From Streptomyces sp. NBC_00078 (GTDB lineage: Bacteria; Actinomycetota; Actinomycetes; Streptomycetales; Streptomycetaceae): 64,000 nucleotides of DNA. The DNA lies in assembly GCF_026343335.1 (NCBI RefSeq), contig NZ_JAPELX010000001.1:1116001-1180000 (forward strand), written 5' to 3'. The notes under the pieces are model-generated. The model ran no database searches. It worked only from the letters and a program-made list of their open reading frames with translations, and was not told the DNA's origin. Shown here piece by piece: positions 42,593 to 50,238 of the stretch (position 1 is the first letter of the stretch; each line of letters opens with the position of its first letter). The translations under genes and the position numbers were made by a program.

Positions 42593-44443
42593 ATGCATTC
42601 AGGATCACCGACGTCGGGAGTGGGCCGGGTCATCGCCGGCCGCTATCTGCTGCTGAACCCGCTCGGCAGCGGCGGCATGGGTCATGTGTGGCTCGCCCAC
42701 GACCGGAGACTCGCCTGCGAGGTCGCGCTCAAGGAGATCGTGTTCCGGGACCCGGACCCGTCCGGCGACGAGCGGGAGGCCCGGGTCGCCCGCGCCCGCG
42801 CGGAGGCCCGGCACGCGGCGGGGCTGCGCGGCCATCCGCACGTGGTGACGGTGCACGACGTGCTGGAGCACGAGGGGCTGCCGTGGATCGTCATGGAGTA
42901 CGTGGCGGGCGCCGTCGACCTGAAGGAGCTGGTCGATACGCGCGGACCGCTCGCGCCCGCCGAGTGCGCCCGCGTCGGGCTCGCCGTGCTGGACGCACTG
43001 ACCGCCGGACACGAGCGCGGCGTCATGCACCGGGACGTGAAACCGGCGAACATCCTGCTCGCGCCGGACCGCACCGGGGCGCCGTACGGCCGCATCCTGC
43101 TCACCGACTACGGCATCTCGGTGCAGCCGGACACCGGGGAGACCCGGTACACGCTGGCGTCCGTACTGGTGGGGACGTCGGGCTATCTGGCGCCGGAGCG
43201 GGCCACGGGCGGTTCGCCCACCCCGGCCGCCGATCTGTTCTCGCTGGGCTGCACGCTCTACCACGGCGTCGAGGGCCTGGGCCCCTTCGAGCGCGAGTCA
43301 CATCTCGCGGAGGTCACCGCGGTGGTCATGGAGGAGCCGCGTCCGGCCGTGCGGGCCGGTGCGCTGGGCCCCGTACTGCAGGCGATGCTGGTGAAGGATC
43401 CGGGGCGGCGGCCGTCCGCGACGGAGGCGGAGGCGGCGCTGTCGCGGATCGTCACGTCGCAGGCCGAGGCGTACACCCGTGCACAGGCCGACCCCGGTTC
43501 GCTGCCGCCCTGGGCCGCGATGTCACCCGGACCTGCCCCTTCGCCTCCTGCGCACGGCACCCGGCCGTACGGCTTCGGGCCCGTCGTCGTGTCGTCCCCG
43601 CCCTCCCACCGCCGCCGCGAGCTGCCGCGGGTCCTGCGGGCCGTCCTCGCCGCCTGTCTCGGTCTGGTGCTGGCCCTGGGCGGCGTCTGGTACGCGACGG
43701 CGCACCGGAAGAGCGGCGACGACGGGACGGAGTCGTCGCCGTACGGCACGGCCGTCGGGCTCACCCGGCCGCTCAAGGACGGGGAGTGCGTGCTCGTGGA
43801 CTGGCCGGGCCCGGTGCGTTTCCAGGGCACGCCGCGCCTCGCCCCGGATCCGACCTGTACGGACAGGGCTCCCGACGGGCAGGTGACGGCGTTCGTGACG
43901 GCGGCGTCGGCGGATGAGGCGCGCAGGCTGGGGCCGGCCCGGTGCGAGCAGCGGACGCAGGAGATCCGGGAACGGCTGGCCGATGTCCGCAGCGTCGCCG
44001 TCGTGCCCACACAGTCCGGTTTCGACACCGCGGGACGGCGCACCGCCTGTCTGGTGCTCGGTGCGCACGGGCCGGTGTACGGGCCGCTCGGCGACCGGCG
44101 GAAGGCCGGCGCGGCCTTCGCCGACACGGCGAACATGCAGCGGCGCGACTGCCTGCGGATCCGTTCCGACCGGGACGCCCGCCTGGTGTCCTGCGGTGGT
44201 CCGCACGACGAGCAGGTGCTCGGTTTCACCCGGCTGGGCGCGGGCGTCACGCTCACCGACGCCCGTACGAAGTCGGACGCGTCGTGCGCGAAGGACGTGC
44301 CGCCGAGCGACTACGGCTTCGATCCGTCGGTCTACACGGCGGGCTCCTGGACCAGTGAGGGCCCGTGGAAGTCGGGCACGCATTTCGTCGTGTGCACCGT
44401 CCGGAAGCAGAACGGGGGCACCATAGAGGGGGACGAACCCTGA
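42593..44443 (+). CDS. Membrane-anchored Ser/Thr protein kinase
   Basis: A 616-residue Hanks-type kinase. The kinase domain (about residues 13-275) has GSGGMGHVWLAHD, the ATP Lys in CEVALKEIV, the catalytic loop VMHRDVKPANILL and APERATGGSPTPAADLFSLG. The usual DFG is DYG (LLTDYGIS), a mild change. A Pro-rich linker leads to one membrane helix (about 347-369, LRAVLAACLGLVLALGGVWY) and an outer domain of about 240 residues with Cys spread through it (GECVLVDW, DPTCTD, RRDCLRIR, SCGGPHDEQVLGF), which resembles septum-formation-like sensor domains rather than PASTA. Start ATG 42593 has GGGAG seven bases away. Confidence 0.93.
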   Translation: MHSGSPTSGVGRVIAGRYLLLNPLGSGGMGHVWLAHDRRLACEVALKEIVFRDPDPSGDEREARVARARAEARHAAGLRGHPHVVTVHDVLEHEGLPWIVMEYVAGAVDLKELVDTRGPLAPAECARVGLAVLDALTAGHERGVMHRDVKPANILLAPDRTGAPYGRILLTDYGISVQPDTGETRYTLASVLVGTSGYLAPERATGGSPTPAADLFSLGCTLYHGVEGLGPFERESHLAEVTAVVMEEPRPAVRAGALGPVLQAMLVKDPGRRPSATEAEAALSRIVTSQAEAYTRAQADPGSLPPWAAMSPGPAPSPPAHGTRPYGFGPVVVSSPPSHRRRELPRVLRAVLAACLGLVLALGGVWYATAHRKSGDDGTESSPYGTAVGLTRPLKDGECVLVDWPGPVRFQGTPRLAPDPTCTDRAPDGQVTAFVTAASADEARRLGPARCEQRTQEIRERLADVRSVAVVPTQSGFDTAGRRTACLVLGAHGPVYGPLGDRRKAGAAFADTANMQRRDCLRIRSDRDARLVSCGGPHDEQVLGFTRLGAGVTLTDARTKSDASCAKDVPPSDYGFDPSVYTAGSWTSEGPWKSGTHFVVCTVRKQNGGTIEGDEP

Positions 44444-44456
44444 GGAGGGTGCCGCG

Positions 44457-44627
44457 ATGCCCGGTTCTGCGGACAGTTCTACGAAGGTGATGGGGGCGGT
44501 CACGGTCGGCGGCCTCGTCGTTGTGACCGCCTACACGGTGGCGCTCGGCTCCAGCGGCTGGCTGTGGTTCGGCTGGGTCGTGCTGGGCCTGCTCACCCTC
44601 GGGATGGTGGCGACCCGCAGTACGTGA
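44457..44627 (+). CDS. Small membrane protein of 56 residues after the kinase
   Basis: ATG 44457 to TGA 44627 encodes 56 residues: a short polar start (PGSADSSTKVMG), then two hydrophobic segments, AVTVGGLVVVTAYTVALG and WLWFGWVVLGLLTLGMVA, and a short tail. GAGGAGGG lies eight bases upstream, and the gene begins 14 bases after the kinase stop, so it is probably translated from the same message. The function is unknown. Its stop is three bases from the stop of the convergent histidine kinase gene. Confidence 0.65.
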   Translation: MPGSADSSTKVMGAVTVGGLVVVTAYTVALGSSGWLWFGWVVLGLLTLGMVATRST

Positions 44628-44630
44628 CGC

Positions 44631-45845
44631 TCATTCCCCACTCAGCCGTCCGGCCGAGTGCACGCCCGGCTGGTACTTCGGCAGCCGGGCGGTGATCTTC
44701 ATGCCCGCGCCCACGGCGGTCTCGATGACGAGCCCGTAGTCGTCGCCGTAGACCTGGCGCAGCCGGTCGTCGACGTTGGACAGCCCGATGCCGCCCGAGG
44801 GACTGATCTCGCCGGCGAGGATGCGGCGCAGCAGGCCGGGATCCATTCCGGCGCCGTCGTCCTCGATGACGACCAGGGCCTCGGCCCCTGCGTCCTGTGC
44901 GGTGATGCTGATGTGGCTCTTGCCCACGGGCGCCGCCTTGCCCTCCAGTCCGTGTTTGACGGCGTTCTCGACGAGCGGCTGCAGGCACAGGAAGGGCAGG
45001 GCGACCGGCAGCACCTCGGGGGCGATCTGCAGGGTGACGGAGAGGCGGTCGCCGAAGCGTGCCCGCACGAGCGCCAAGTAGTGGTCGATGGCGTGGAGTT
45101 CGTCCGCGAGGGTGGTGAAGTCGCCGTGCCTTCGGAACGAGTAGCGGGTGAAGTCGGCGAATTCCAGAAGGAGTTCGCGGGCCCGCTCGGGGTCGGTACG
45201 CACGAACGAGGCGATCACGGCGAGCGAGTTGAAGATGAAGTGCGGGGATATCTGGGCCCGAAGTGCCTTGATCTCGGCCTCGATCAGGCGGGTGCGGGAC
45301 TGGTCGAGGTCGGCCAGTTCGAGTTGGACGCTCACCCAGCGGGCGACCTCCCCGGCGGCGCGGACGAGGACGGCGGACTCACGCGGGGCGCAGGCGACGA
45401 GGGCGCCGTGCACGCGGTCGTCGAGGGTGAGCGGGGCGACGACCGCCCAGCGCACCGGGCAGTCCGGGGTGTCGCAGCTGAGCCGGAATGCCTCGCCGCG
45501 GCCGGTCTGCAGCGGCCCGGCGAGGCGTTCCATGATCTCGGTGCGGTGGTGGCCGCCCACGCCGTCCCAGACCAGGACCTCCTTCCGGTCCGTCAGGCAC
45601 AGGGCGTCCGTGCCGAGGAGGGTGCGGAGTCTGCGGGCGGACTTGCGGGCGGTCTCCTCCGTCAGGCCCGCCCGCAGCGGCGGCGCGGCGAGCGATGCCG
45701 TGTGCAGGGTCTCGAAGGTGGCGTGCTCTACGGGGGTGCCGAGGCCCCCGAGGCTCTCCGGGCGGGCCGTGCGTCTGCCGACCCAGAATCCGGCGGCCAG
45801 CAGGGGGAGGACGGCCACGCACAGACCGGCGAGGAATCCGCTCAT
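44631..45845 (-). CDS. LytS-type sensor histidine kinase
   Basis: A 404-residue kinase of the His_kinase (PF06580) group. A single N-terminal membrane helix (about residues 3-23) is followed by a GAF-like region (about 70-185) and the phospho-acceptor His in ISPHFIFNSLAVIASFVRTD near residue 200. The ATPase part has LCLQPLVENAVKHGLEG, VVIEDDGAGMDP and GGIGLSNVDDRLRQ. Start ATG 45845 overlaps the symporter stop by four bases. With the LytTR regulator at the other end of the same operon it forms a two-component pair with a transporter between them. Confidence 0.93.
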   Translation of the reverse strand: MSGFLAGLCVAVLPLLAAGFWVGRRTARPESLGGLGTPVEHATFETLHTASLAAPPLRAGLTEETARKSARRLRTLLGTDALCLTDRKEVLVWDGVGGHHRTEIMERLAGPLQTGRGEAFRLSCDTPDCPVRWAVVAPLTLDDRVHGALVACAPRESAVLVRAAGEVARWVSVQLELADLDQSRTRLIEAEIKALRAQISPHFIFNSLAVIASFVRTDPERARELLLEFADFTRYSFRRHGDFTTLADELHAIDHYLALVRARFGDRLSVTLQIAPEVLPVALPFLCLQPLVENAVKHGLEGKAAPVGKSHISITAQDAGAEALVVIEDDGAGMDPGLLRRILAGEISPSGGIGLSNVDDRLRQVYGDDYGLVIETAVGAGMKITARLPKYQPGVHSAGRLSGE

Positions 45846-47554
45846 GCCTTCGCCTCCGCCCGCAGCGCCTCCGGCAGATGGAAGCGCGCCAGAATCGCCT
45901 CCGTTCCGCTCGGCACCCGCCCGGGGGTGGCCAGGGACACCAGCACCATGGTGAGGAAGCCCAGCGGCACCGACCAGAGGGCGGGCCAGGCGAGCAGCGC
46001 GTGCAGCGTGCCGGTGCCCGGGAGGCCCGCCATGGTCACGGCCACGGCCACGAACGCGGAGCCGCCGCCGATCAGCATCCCGGCGGCCGCGCCCGGCGGG
46101 GTCAGCCGGCGCCACCAGATGCCGAGGACGAGCAGTGGGCAGAAGGACGAGGCGGACACGGCGAAGGCGAGCCCGACCGCGTCGGCGACCGGCAGCCCTC
46201 CCACGATGGCACTGGCGGCGAGCGGTACGGCCATCGACAGCACCGTGCCGAGCCTGAAGTGCCGTACACCGCGCGTGGGCAGGACGTCCTGGGTGAGCAC
46301 ACCGGCCACGGCCAGGGTCAGCCCGGACGCCGTGGACAGGAACGCGGCGAAGGCGCCGCCCGCCACCAGCGCGCCGAGCAGGTCGCCGCCGAGGCCGCCG
46401 ATCATGCGGTCGGGCAGCAGCAGGACGGCGGCGTCCGCGTCACCGGTGAGGGTGAGTTCGGGGGTGTAGAGCCGGCCGAGGGCGCCGTAGAGGGGCGGCA
46501 GGAGGTAGAAGGCGCCGATCAGGCCGAGCACGGCGACCGTGGTGCGGCGGGCGGCGACGCCGTGCGGGCTGGTGTAGAAGCGGACGACGACGTGCGGCAG
46601 GCCCATGGTGCCGAGGAAGGTGGCGAGGATCAGCCCGTAGGTGGCGTACAGCGGGCGTTCCTCGCGGCCCGTCTCCAGGGAGGTCGACATGCCGCCGTTG
46701 GTGCCCCGGTCGGGCGTCGGGACGGGGGCGCCCTCGGCGAAGGTCAGCCGGGCGCCGGCCTCGATGCGGTGGGTGCCGGCGGGGAGGCGGATCCGCTGCC
46801 TGTCATGGGAGCGGCCGTCGATCGTGCCGCTCGCCGTCACGGTGAGCGGGCGGTCAAGGGTCAGGTCGAGTCCGTCGTCGACGCGTACGACGCGCTGCTC
46901 GCGGAAGGCCGCCGGCTCCTCGAAGGCATGGCTGGGTGCCCCGTCGCCCTGCCATGCGAGGACCAGGAACAGCGCGGGGACGAGCAGCGCGGTGAGCTTG
47001 AGCCAGTACTGGAAGGCCTGGACGAAGGTGATGCTGCGCATGCCGCCCGCGGCGACGGTCGCGACCACGACGATGGCCACGATCAGTCCGCCGAGCGACG
47101 GCGGCGCACCGGTCAGCACCGTCAACGTCAGCCCGGCGCCCTGGAGTTGGGGCAGCAGATACAGCCAGCCGACACCGACGACGAACGCCCCGGCCAGCCG
47201 TCGTACGGCATACGAGGCCAGCCGGGCCTCGGCGAAGTCGGGCAGCGTGTAGGCGCCGGAGCGGCGCAGCGGGGCGGCGACGAACAGGAGGAGGACCAGA
47301 TAGCCGGCCGTGTAGCCGACGGGGTACCAGAGCATGTCGGGGCCCTGGACCAGGACCAGGCCGGCGATGCCCAGGAAGGAGGCGGCGGAGAGGTATTCGC
47401 CGCTGATGGCGGCCGCGTTGAGGCGGGGCCCGACGGTGCGGGAGGCCACGTAGAAGTCGGAGGTGGTGCGGGAGATGCGCAGGCCGAACGCGCCGACGAG
47501 GACGGTCGCCACGACGACGAGGGCGACGGCGGGGACTGCGTAGCTGGAATTCAT
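45842..47554 (-). CDS. Sodium:solute symporter, SLC5/ActP-like
   Basis: A 570-residue membrane protein of about 13 helices of the SSS family. Signature parts include the SGEYLSAASFLGIAGLVLVQ segment near residue 55, the helix with GYTAGYLVLLLFVAAPLRRS, and the later AAFLSTASGLTLAVAGVLTQ. A soluble loop of about 80 residues (around 215-300) sits in the middle. Members such as ActP and MctC import acetate, pyruvate or propionate. The gene lies between a DUF485-like gene, the usual ActP companion, and the sensor kinase. The substrate is a short monocarboxylate by analogy only. Confidence 0.9.
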   Translation of the reverse strand: MNSSYAVPAVALVVVATVLVGAFGLRISRTTSDFYVASRTVGPRLNAAAISGEYLSAASFLGIAGLVLVQGPDMLWYPVGYTAGYLVLLLFVAAPLRRSGAYTLPDFAEARLASYAVRRLAGAFVVGVGWLYLLPQLQGAGLTLTVLTGAPPSLGGLIVAIVVVATVAAGGMRSITFVQAFQYWLKLTALLVPALFLVLAWQGDGAPSHAFEEPAAFREQRVVRVDDGLDLTLDRPLTVTASGTIDGRSHDRQRIRLPAGTHRIEAGARLTFAEGAPVPTPDRGTNGGMSTSLETGREERPLYATYGLILATFLGTMGLPHVVVRFYTSPHGVAARRTTVAVLGLIGAFYLLPPLYGALGRLYTPELTLTGDADAAVLLLPDRMIGGLGGDLLGALVAGGAFAAFLSTASGLTLAVAGVLTQDVLPTRGVRHFRLGTVLSMAVPLAASAIVGGLPVADAVGLAFAVSASSFCPLLVLGIWWRRLTPPGAAAGMLIGGGSAFVAVAVTMAGLPGTGTLHALLAWPALWSVPLGFLTMVLVSLATPGRVPSGTEAILARFHLPEALRAEAKA

Positions 47555-47578
47555 CGGTCCTCGTTCACCGGTCCTCGT

Positions 47579-47941
47579 TCACCGGTCCTCGACGAGGCGC
47601 ACGAAGTCCCGTTCGTTGCGCTCGGCGCGCCGTACGTACCACAGGGCGAGCAGGACCAGCGGGGGGTAGAGACAGAAGCCCAGGACCAGCCATTGCAGGC
47701 GGCGGGCGTCCGGCATGGCGGCGAACACCAGCGGCAGCGGGCCGATCAGCAGGCCGAGGAAGGCGAACACGGCGAGCGCGGCGCGGAGCTGGCTGCGCAT
47801 CAGGGAGCGGACATAGGTGTGGCCGAGGGTGGTCTGCTCGTCGATCTCGGTGCGCGGCCGGTAGTAGCCGGAGGCCCGGCGGGTGCGGCGGGGCGGGCCG
47901 GTGACGACGACGCGCCGCTCGGCGGGGTCCTGGCCGGGCAC
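47579..47941 (-). CDS. DUF485-like small membrane protein
   Basis: A 120-residue protein with two membrane helices (RAALAVFAFLGLLIGPLPLV and LQWLVLGFCLYPPLVLLALW) after a basic N-terminus. DUF485 proteins accompany ActP-type symporters and may be an accessory subunit. The GTG start at 47941 lies three bases after the stop of the response regulator gene, so it is in the operon; upstream frame is a shadow. The symporter gene starts 24 bases past its stop. An accessory role is inferred from the pairing. Confidence 0.85.
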   Translation of the reverse strand: MPGQDPAERRVVVTGPPRRTRRASGYYRPRTEIDEQTTLGHTYVRSLMRSQLRAALAVFAFLGLLIGPLPLVFAAMPDARRLQWLVLGFCLYPPLVLLALWYVRRAERNERDFVRLVEDR

Positions 47942-47943
47942 GG

Positions 47944-48696
47944 TCAGGGCCTCCTCATCAGCAGGTCCCGCAGTTCGCGCGTGTGGCGGCGGCTGACCTG
48001 GAGTTCCTCCCCGCCGACCAGGACGCTCACCGTGCCCGCGTCCAGGCGGAGTTCGCCGACGTGGCGCAGGGCGACGAGGTGGCGGCGGTGGATTCGGACG
48101 AAGCCGCGGGAGCGCCAGCGCTCCTCCAGGGTGGACAGCGGGATCCGTACGAGGTGGCTGCCCCGGTCGGTGTGCAGGCGGGCGTAGTCGCCCCGGGCCT
48201 CGACGTGGGTGATGTCGCCGACGGCGACGAAGCGGGTCACACCGCCGAGTTCGACCGGTATGTGGTCGGGGTCGGGTTCGTGCACGGGGATGCGCGGGGC
48301 GGCGGTGCCGGTGAGTTCGGCGGCCCGGCGGACCGCCTCCGCCAGGCGTTCCCTGCGGACCGGCTTGAGCACGTAGTCGACGGCCTTGAGGTCGAAGGCC
48401 TGCACGGCGAAGTCCTCGTGGGCGGTGACGAACACGACCAGCGGCGGCTTCGCGAACCCGGTCAGCAGCCGGGCGAGGTCGAGGCCGTCGAGGCCGGGCA
48501 TGTGGATGTCGAGGAAGACGACGTCGATCTCCTCGGGCCCGCCGGGACCGGACTCCAGCGCCCGGTTGATGCGGCGCAGCGCCTCGGTGGCGTCGCCGGC
48601 GCCCTCCGCGCTGCCGATGCGGGGATCGGCGTTCAGGAGATAGAGCAGTTCCTCCAGCGAGGGGCGTTCGTCGTCGACGGCGAGGGCGCGCAGCAT
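47944..48696 (-). CDS. LytTR-family response regulator
   Basis: A 250-residue regulator. The receiver domain (about residues 1-120) has LAVDDERPSLEELLYLL, the phospho-acceptor Asp in VVFLDIHMPGLDGLDL, and VVFVTAHEDFAVQAFDLKAV with the K in YVLKP. The LytTR DNA-binding domain (about 150-248) has THVEARGDYARLHTD, SLRE-type LEERWRSRGFVRIHRRHLVAL and EELQVSRRHTRELRDLL. It leads an operon of regulator, DUF485, symporter and sensor kinase. It probably controls the symporter gene. Confidence 0.93.
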   Translation of the reverse strand: MLRALAVDDERPSLEELLYLLNADPRIGSAEGAGDATEALRRINRALESGPGGPEEIDVVFLDIHMPGLDGLDLARLLTGFAKPPLVVFVTAHEDFAVQAFDLKAVDYVLKPVRRERLAEAVRRAAELTGTAAPRIPVHEPDPDHIPVELGGVTRFVAVGDITHVEARGDYARLHTDRGSHLVRIPLSTLEERWRSRGFVRIHRRHLVALRHVGELRLDAGTVSVLVGGEELQVSRRHTRELRDLLMRRP

Positions 48697-48773
48697 GAAC
48701 CCGGAGTGTAGGTGGAATCAGTACGCCAGGACATGTGCCGGGCGTGGACGTTCCTGCTGGATACAGTGCCGGC

Positions 48774-49259
48774 ATGAACAGCAGGCCCGCGCCGTTCGAC
48801 CAGACCGACCGGAAGATCATCAACGCGCTCATGGTCAACGCCAGGACGAGCTTCGCCGAGATCGGTGCGGCCGTCGGGCTGTCCTCCACGGCCGTCAAGC
48901 GGCGCGTGGACCGGCTGCGCGAGACAGGCGTGATCACCGGGTTCACGGCCACGGTGGAGCCGTCTGCGCTCGGCTGGCGCACGGAGGCGTACGTCGAGGT
49001 GTTCTGCGAGGGCGCGGCTCCGCCGCGGCGGCTCGCGGAGGTGGTCCGCAACCATCCGGAGATCACGGCGGCGATGACGGTGACCGGGGGCGCGGACGCG
49101 CTGCTGCATGTGCGGGCGCGGGACGTGGACCACTTCGAGGAGGTCCTGGAGCGGATCCGCGTCGAGCCCTTCATCCGGAAAACGATCAGTGTGATGGTGT
49201 TGTCCCATCTGCTCCCGGAAAGCCCGGAGGCGGGCGCCACCCAGCCCGCTCCCGAATAA
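48774..49259 (+). CDS. Lrp/AsnC-family regulator
   Basis: A 161-residue protein. The HTH (about residues 8-60) is FDQTDRKIINALMVNARTSF, AAVGLSSTAVKRRVDRLRET, and the RAM effector domain follows with MTVTGGADALLHVRARDVDH. Start ATG 48774 has no Shine-Dalgarno, while TACAGT (48762-48767) lies seven bases before it, so the message may be leaderless. It precedes the arginine/ornithine operon and two perfect palindromes lie between them. It probably senses an amino acid and controls that operon. Confidence 0.9.
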   Translation: MNSRPAPFDQTDRKIINALMVNARTSFAEIGAAVGLSSTAVKRRVDRLRETGVITGFTATVEPSALGWRTEAYVEVFCEGAAPPRRLAEVVRNHPEITAAMTVTGGADALLHVRARDVDHFEEVLERIRVEPFIRKTISVMVLSHLLPESPEAGATQPAPE

Positions 49260-49270
49260 ACGTCCGGATG

Positions 49271-49316
49271 CGCAGCACAGCTGCGTTCAACCGGCCTAAG
49301 ACGCAGCATTCCTGCG
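49271..49316. promoter_or_regulatory. Two CGCAG-N5-CTGCG palindromes 31 bp apart
   Basis: CGCAG-CACAG-CTGCG at 49271-49285 and CGCAG-CATTC-CTGCG at 49302-49316 are both perfect. Their spacing of 31 bp equals about three helical turns. A weaker third match with the same ATTCCTG core follows at 49322-49336. They lie between the Lrp gene and the ddaH-like gene and are probable Lrp sites. Confidence 0.6.
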
Positions 49317-49413
49317 CAGACACGCAATTCCTGTCGCTTGTCGCGCGTCTCCGTCACTTCCTACCTTGGTGTCAACCCTCAGTCGACACCCCAGGAAGCG
49401 GAGGAACCCCTCT

Positions 49414-50238
49414 GTGTCCGACTCCCGTGTGCCGCGTCGGCGGCGCTTCCTCGTCTGCGAACCCAGACATTTCGCCGTGCAGTACGCGATCAACCCGTGG
49501 ATGCAACCCGACGCCCAGGTCGACGTCGATCTGGCCCATCAGCAGTGGCAGGCGCTGATCGGCGCCTACCGGGCCCACGGCCACAGCGTGGACAACGTGG
49601 AGCCCGCCCCCGGCCTCCCGGACATGGTCTTCGCCGCGAACTCGGCGGTCGTCGTCGGCGGCCGCGTCTTCGGCTCGCTCTTCCATGCGCCGGAGCGGCG
49701 CCCGGAGTCCACGTTCTACGACATGTGGTTCAAGACTGCCGGCTTCGACGTCCACCGGCCCGAGTCCGTCTGCGAGGGTGAGGGCGACCTGGTCTGGACG
49801 GGTCGCTACGTCCTGGCCGGCACAGGCTTCCGTACGACCCGCGAAGCGCACCGCGAGGTGCAGGAGTTCTTCGGCCACCCGGTGATCAGCCTGACCCTGG
49901 TGGACCCGCGCTTCTACCACCTGGACACGGCGCTGTTCGTCCTCGACGACTCCGTCGACGGCAACAACATCTCCTACTACCCGGAGGCGTTCTCGCCGGG
50001 CAGCCGGGAGGTGCTCGCGCGGCTGTATCCGAACGCCGTGCTCGCCACCGCCGAGGACGCGATGTCCTTCGGCCTCAACTCCGTCTCCGACGGCCGCCAC
50101 GTCTTCATCGCGCCCCAGGCCGAGGCGCTCACCTCCGCCCTCACCGACCGCGGCTACGTCCCCGTCCCCGTCGACCTGTCCGAGTTCCGCAAGGCGGGCG
50201 GGGGCATCAAGTGCTGCACTCAGGAGATCCGTTCATGA
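49414..50238 (+). CDS. Dimethylarginine dimethylaminohydrolase/arginine-dihydrolase-like enzyme
   Basis: A 274-residue amidinotransferase-fold hydrolase. LPDMVFAANSAVVVGGRVFG, EGEGDLVWTGRYVLAGTGFR, the catalytic His in DPRFYHLDTALFVLDD and the Cys near the end (GGGIKCCTQEIRS) fit the DDAH family. The GTG start 49414 follows GGAGG nine bases away. It overlaps the ornithine aminotransferase start by four bases. DDAH makes citrulline; the related arginine dihydrolases make ornithine and ammonia. Being coupled to ornithine aminotransferase makes an ornithine-producing activity attractive, but sequence alone does not settle it. Confidence 0.85.
   Translation: MSDSRVPRRRRFLVCEPRHFAVQYAINPWMQPDAQVDVDLAHQQWQALIGAYRAHGHSVDNVEPAPGLPDMVFAANSAVVVGGRVFGSLFHAPERRPESTFYDMWFKTAGFDVHRPESVCEGEGDLVWTGRYVLAGTGFRTTREAHREVQEFFGHPVISLTLVDPRFYHLDTALFVLDDSVDGNNISYYPEAFSPGSREVLARLYPNAVLATAEDAMSFGLNSVSDGRHVFIAPQAEALTSALTDRGYVPVPVDLSEFRKAGGGIKCCTQEIRS

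Noticed and set aside
47579..49357. 592-residue protein covering the DUF485 gene and sequence beyond
   Set aside because: Only the last 120 residues resemble a known family; the rest is antisense or shifted relative to the LytTR and Lrp genes.
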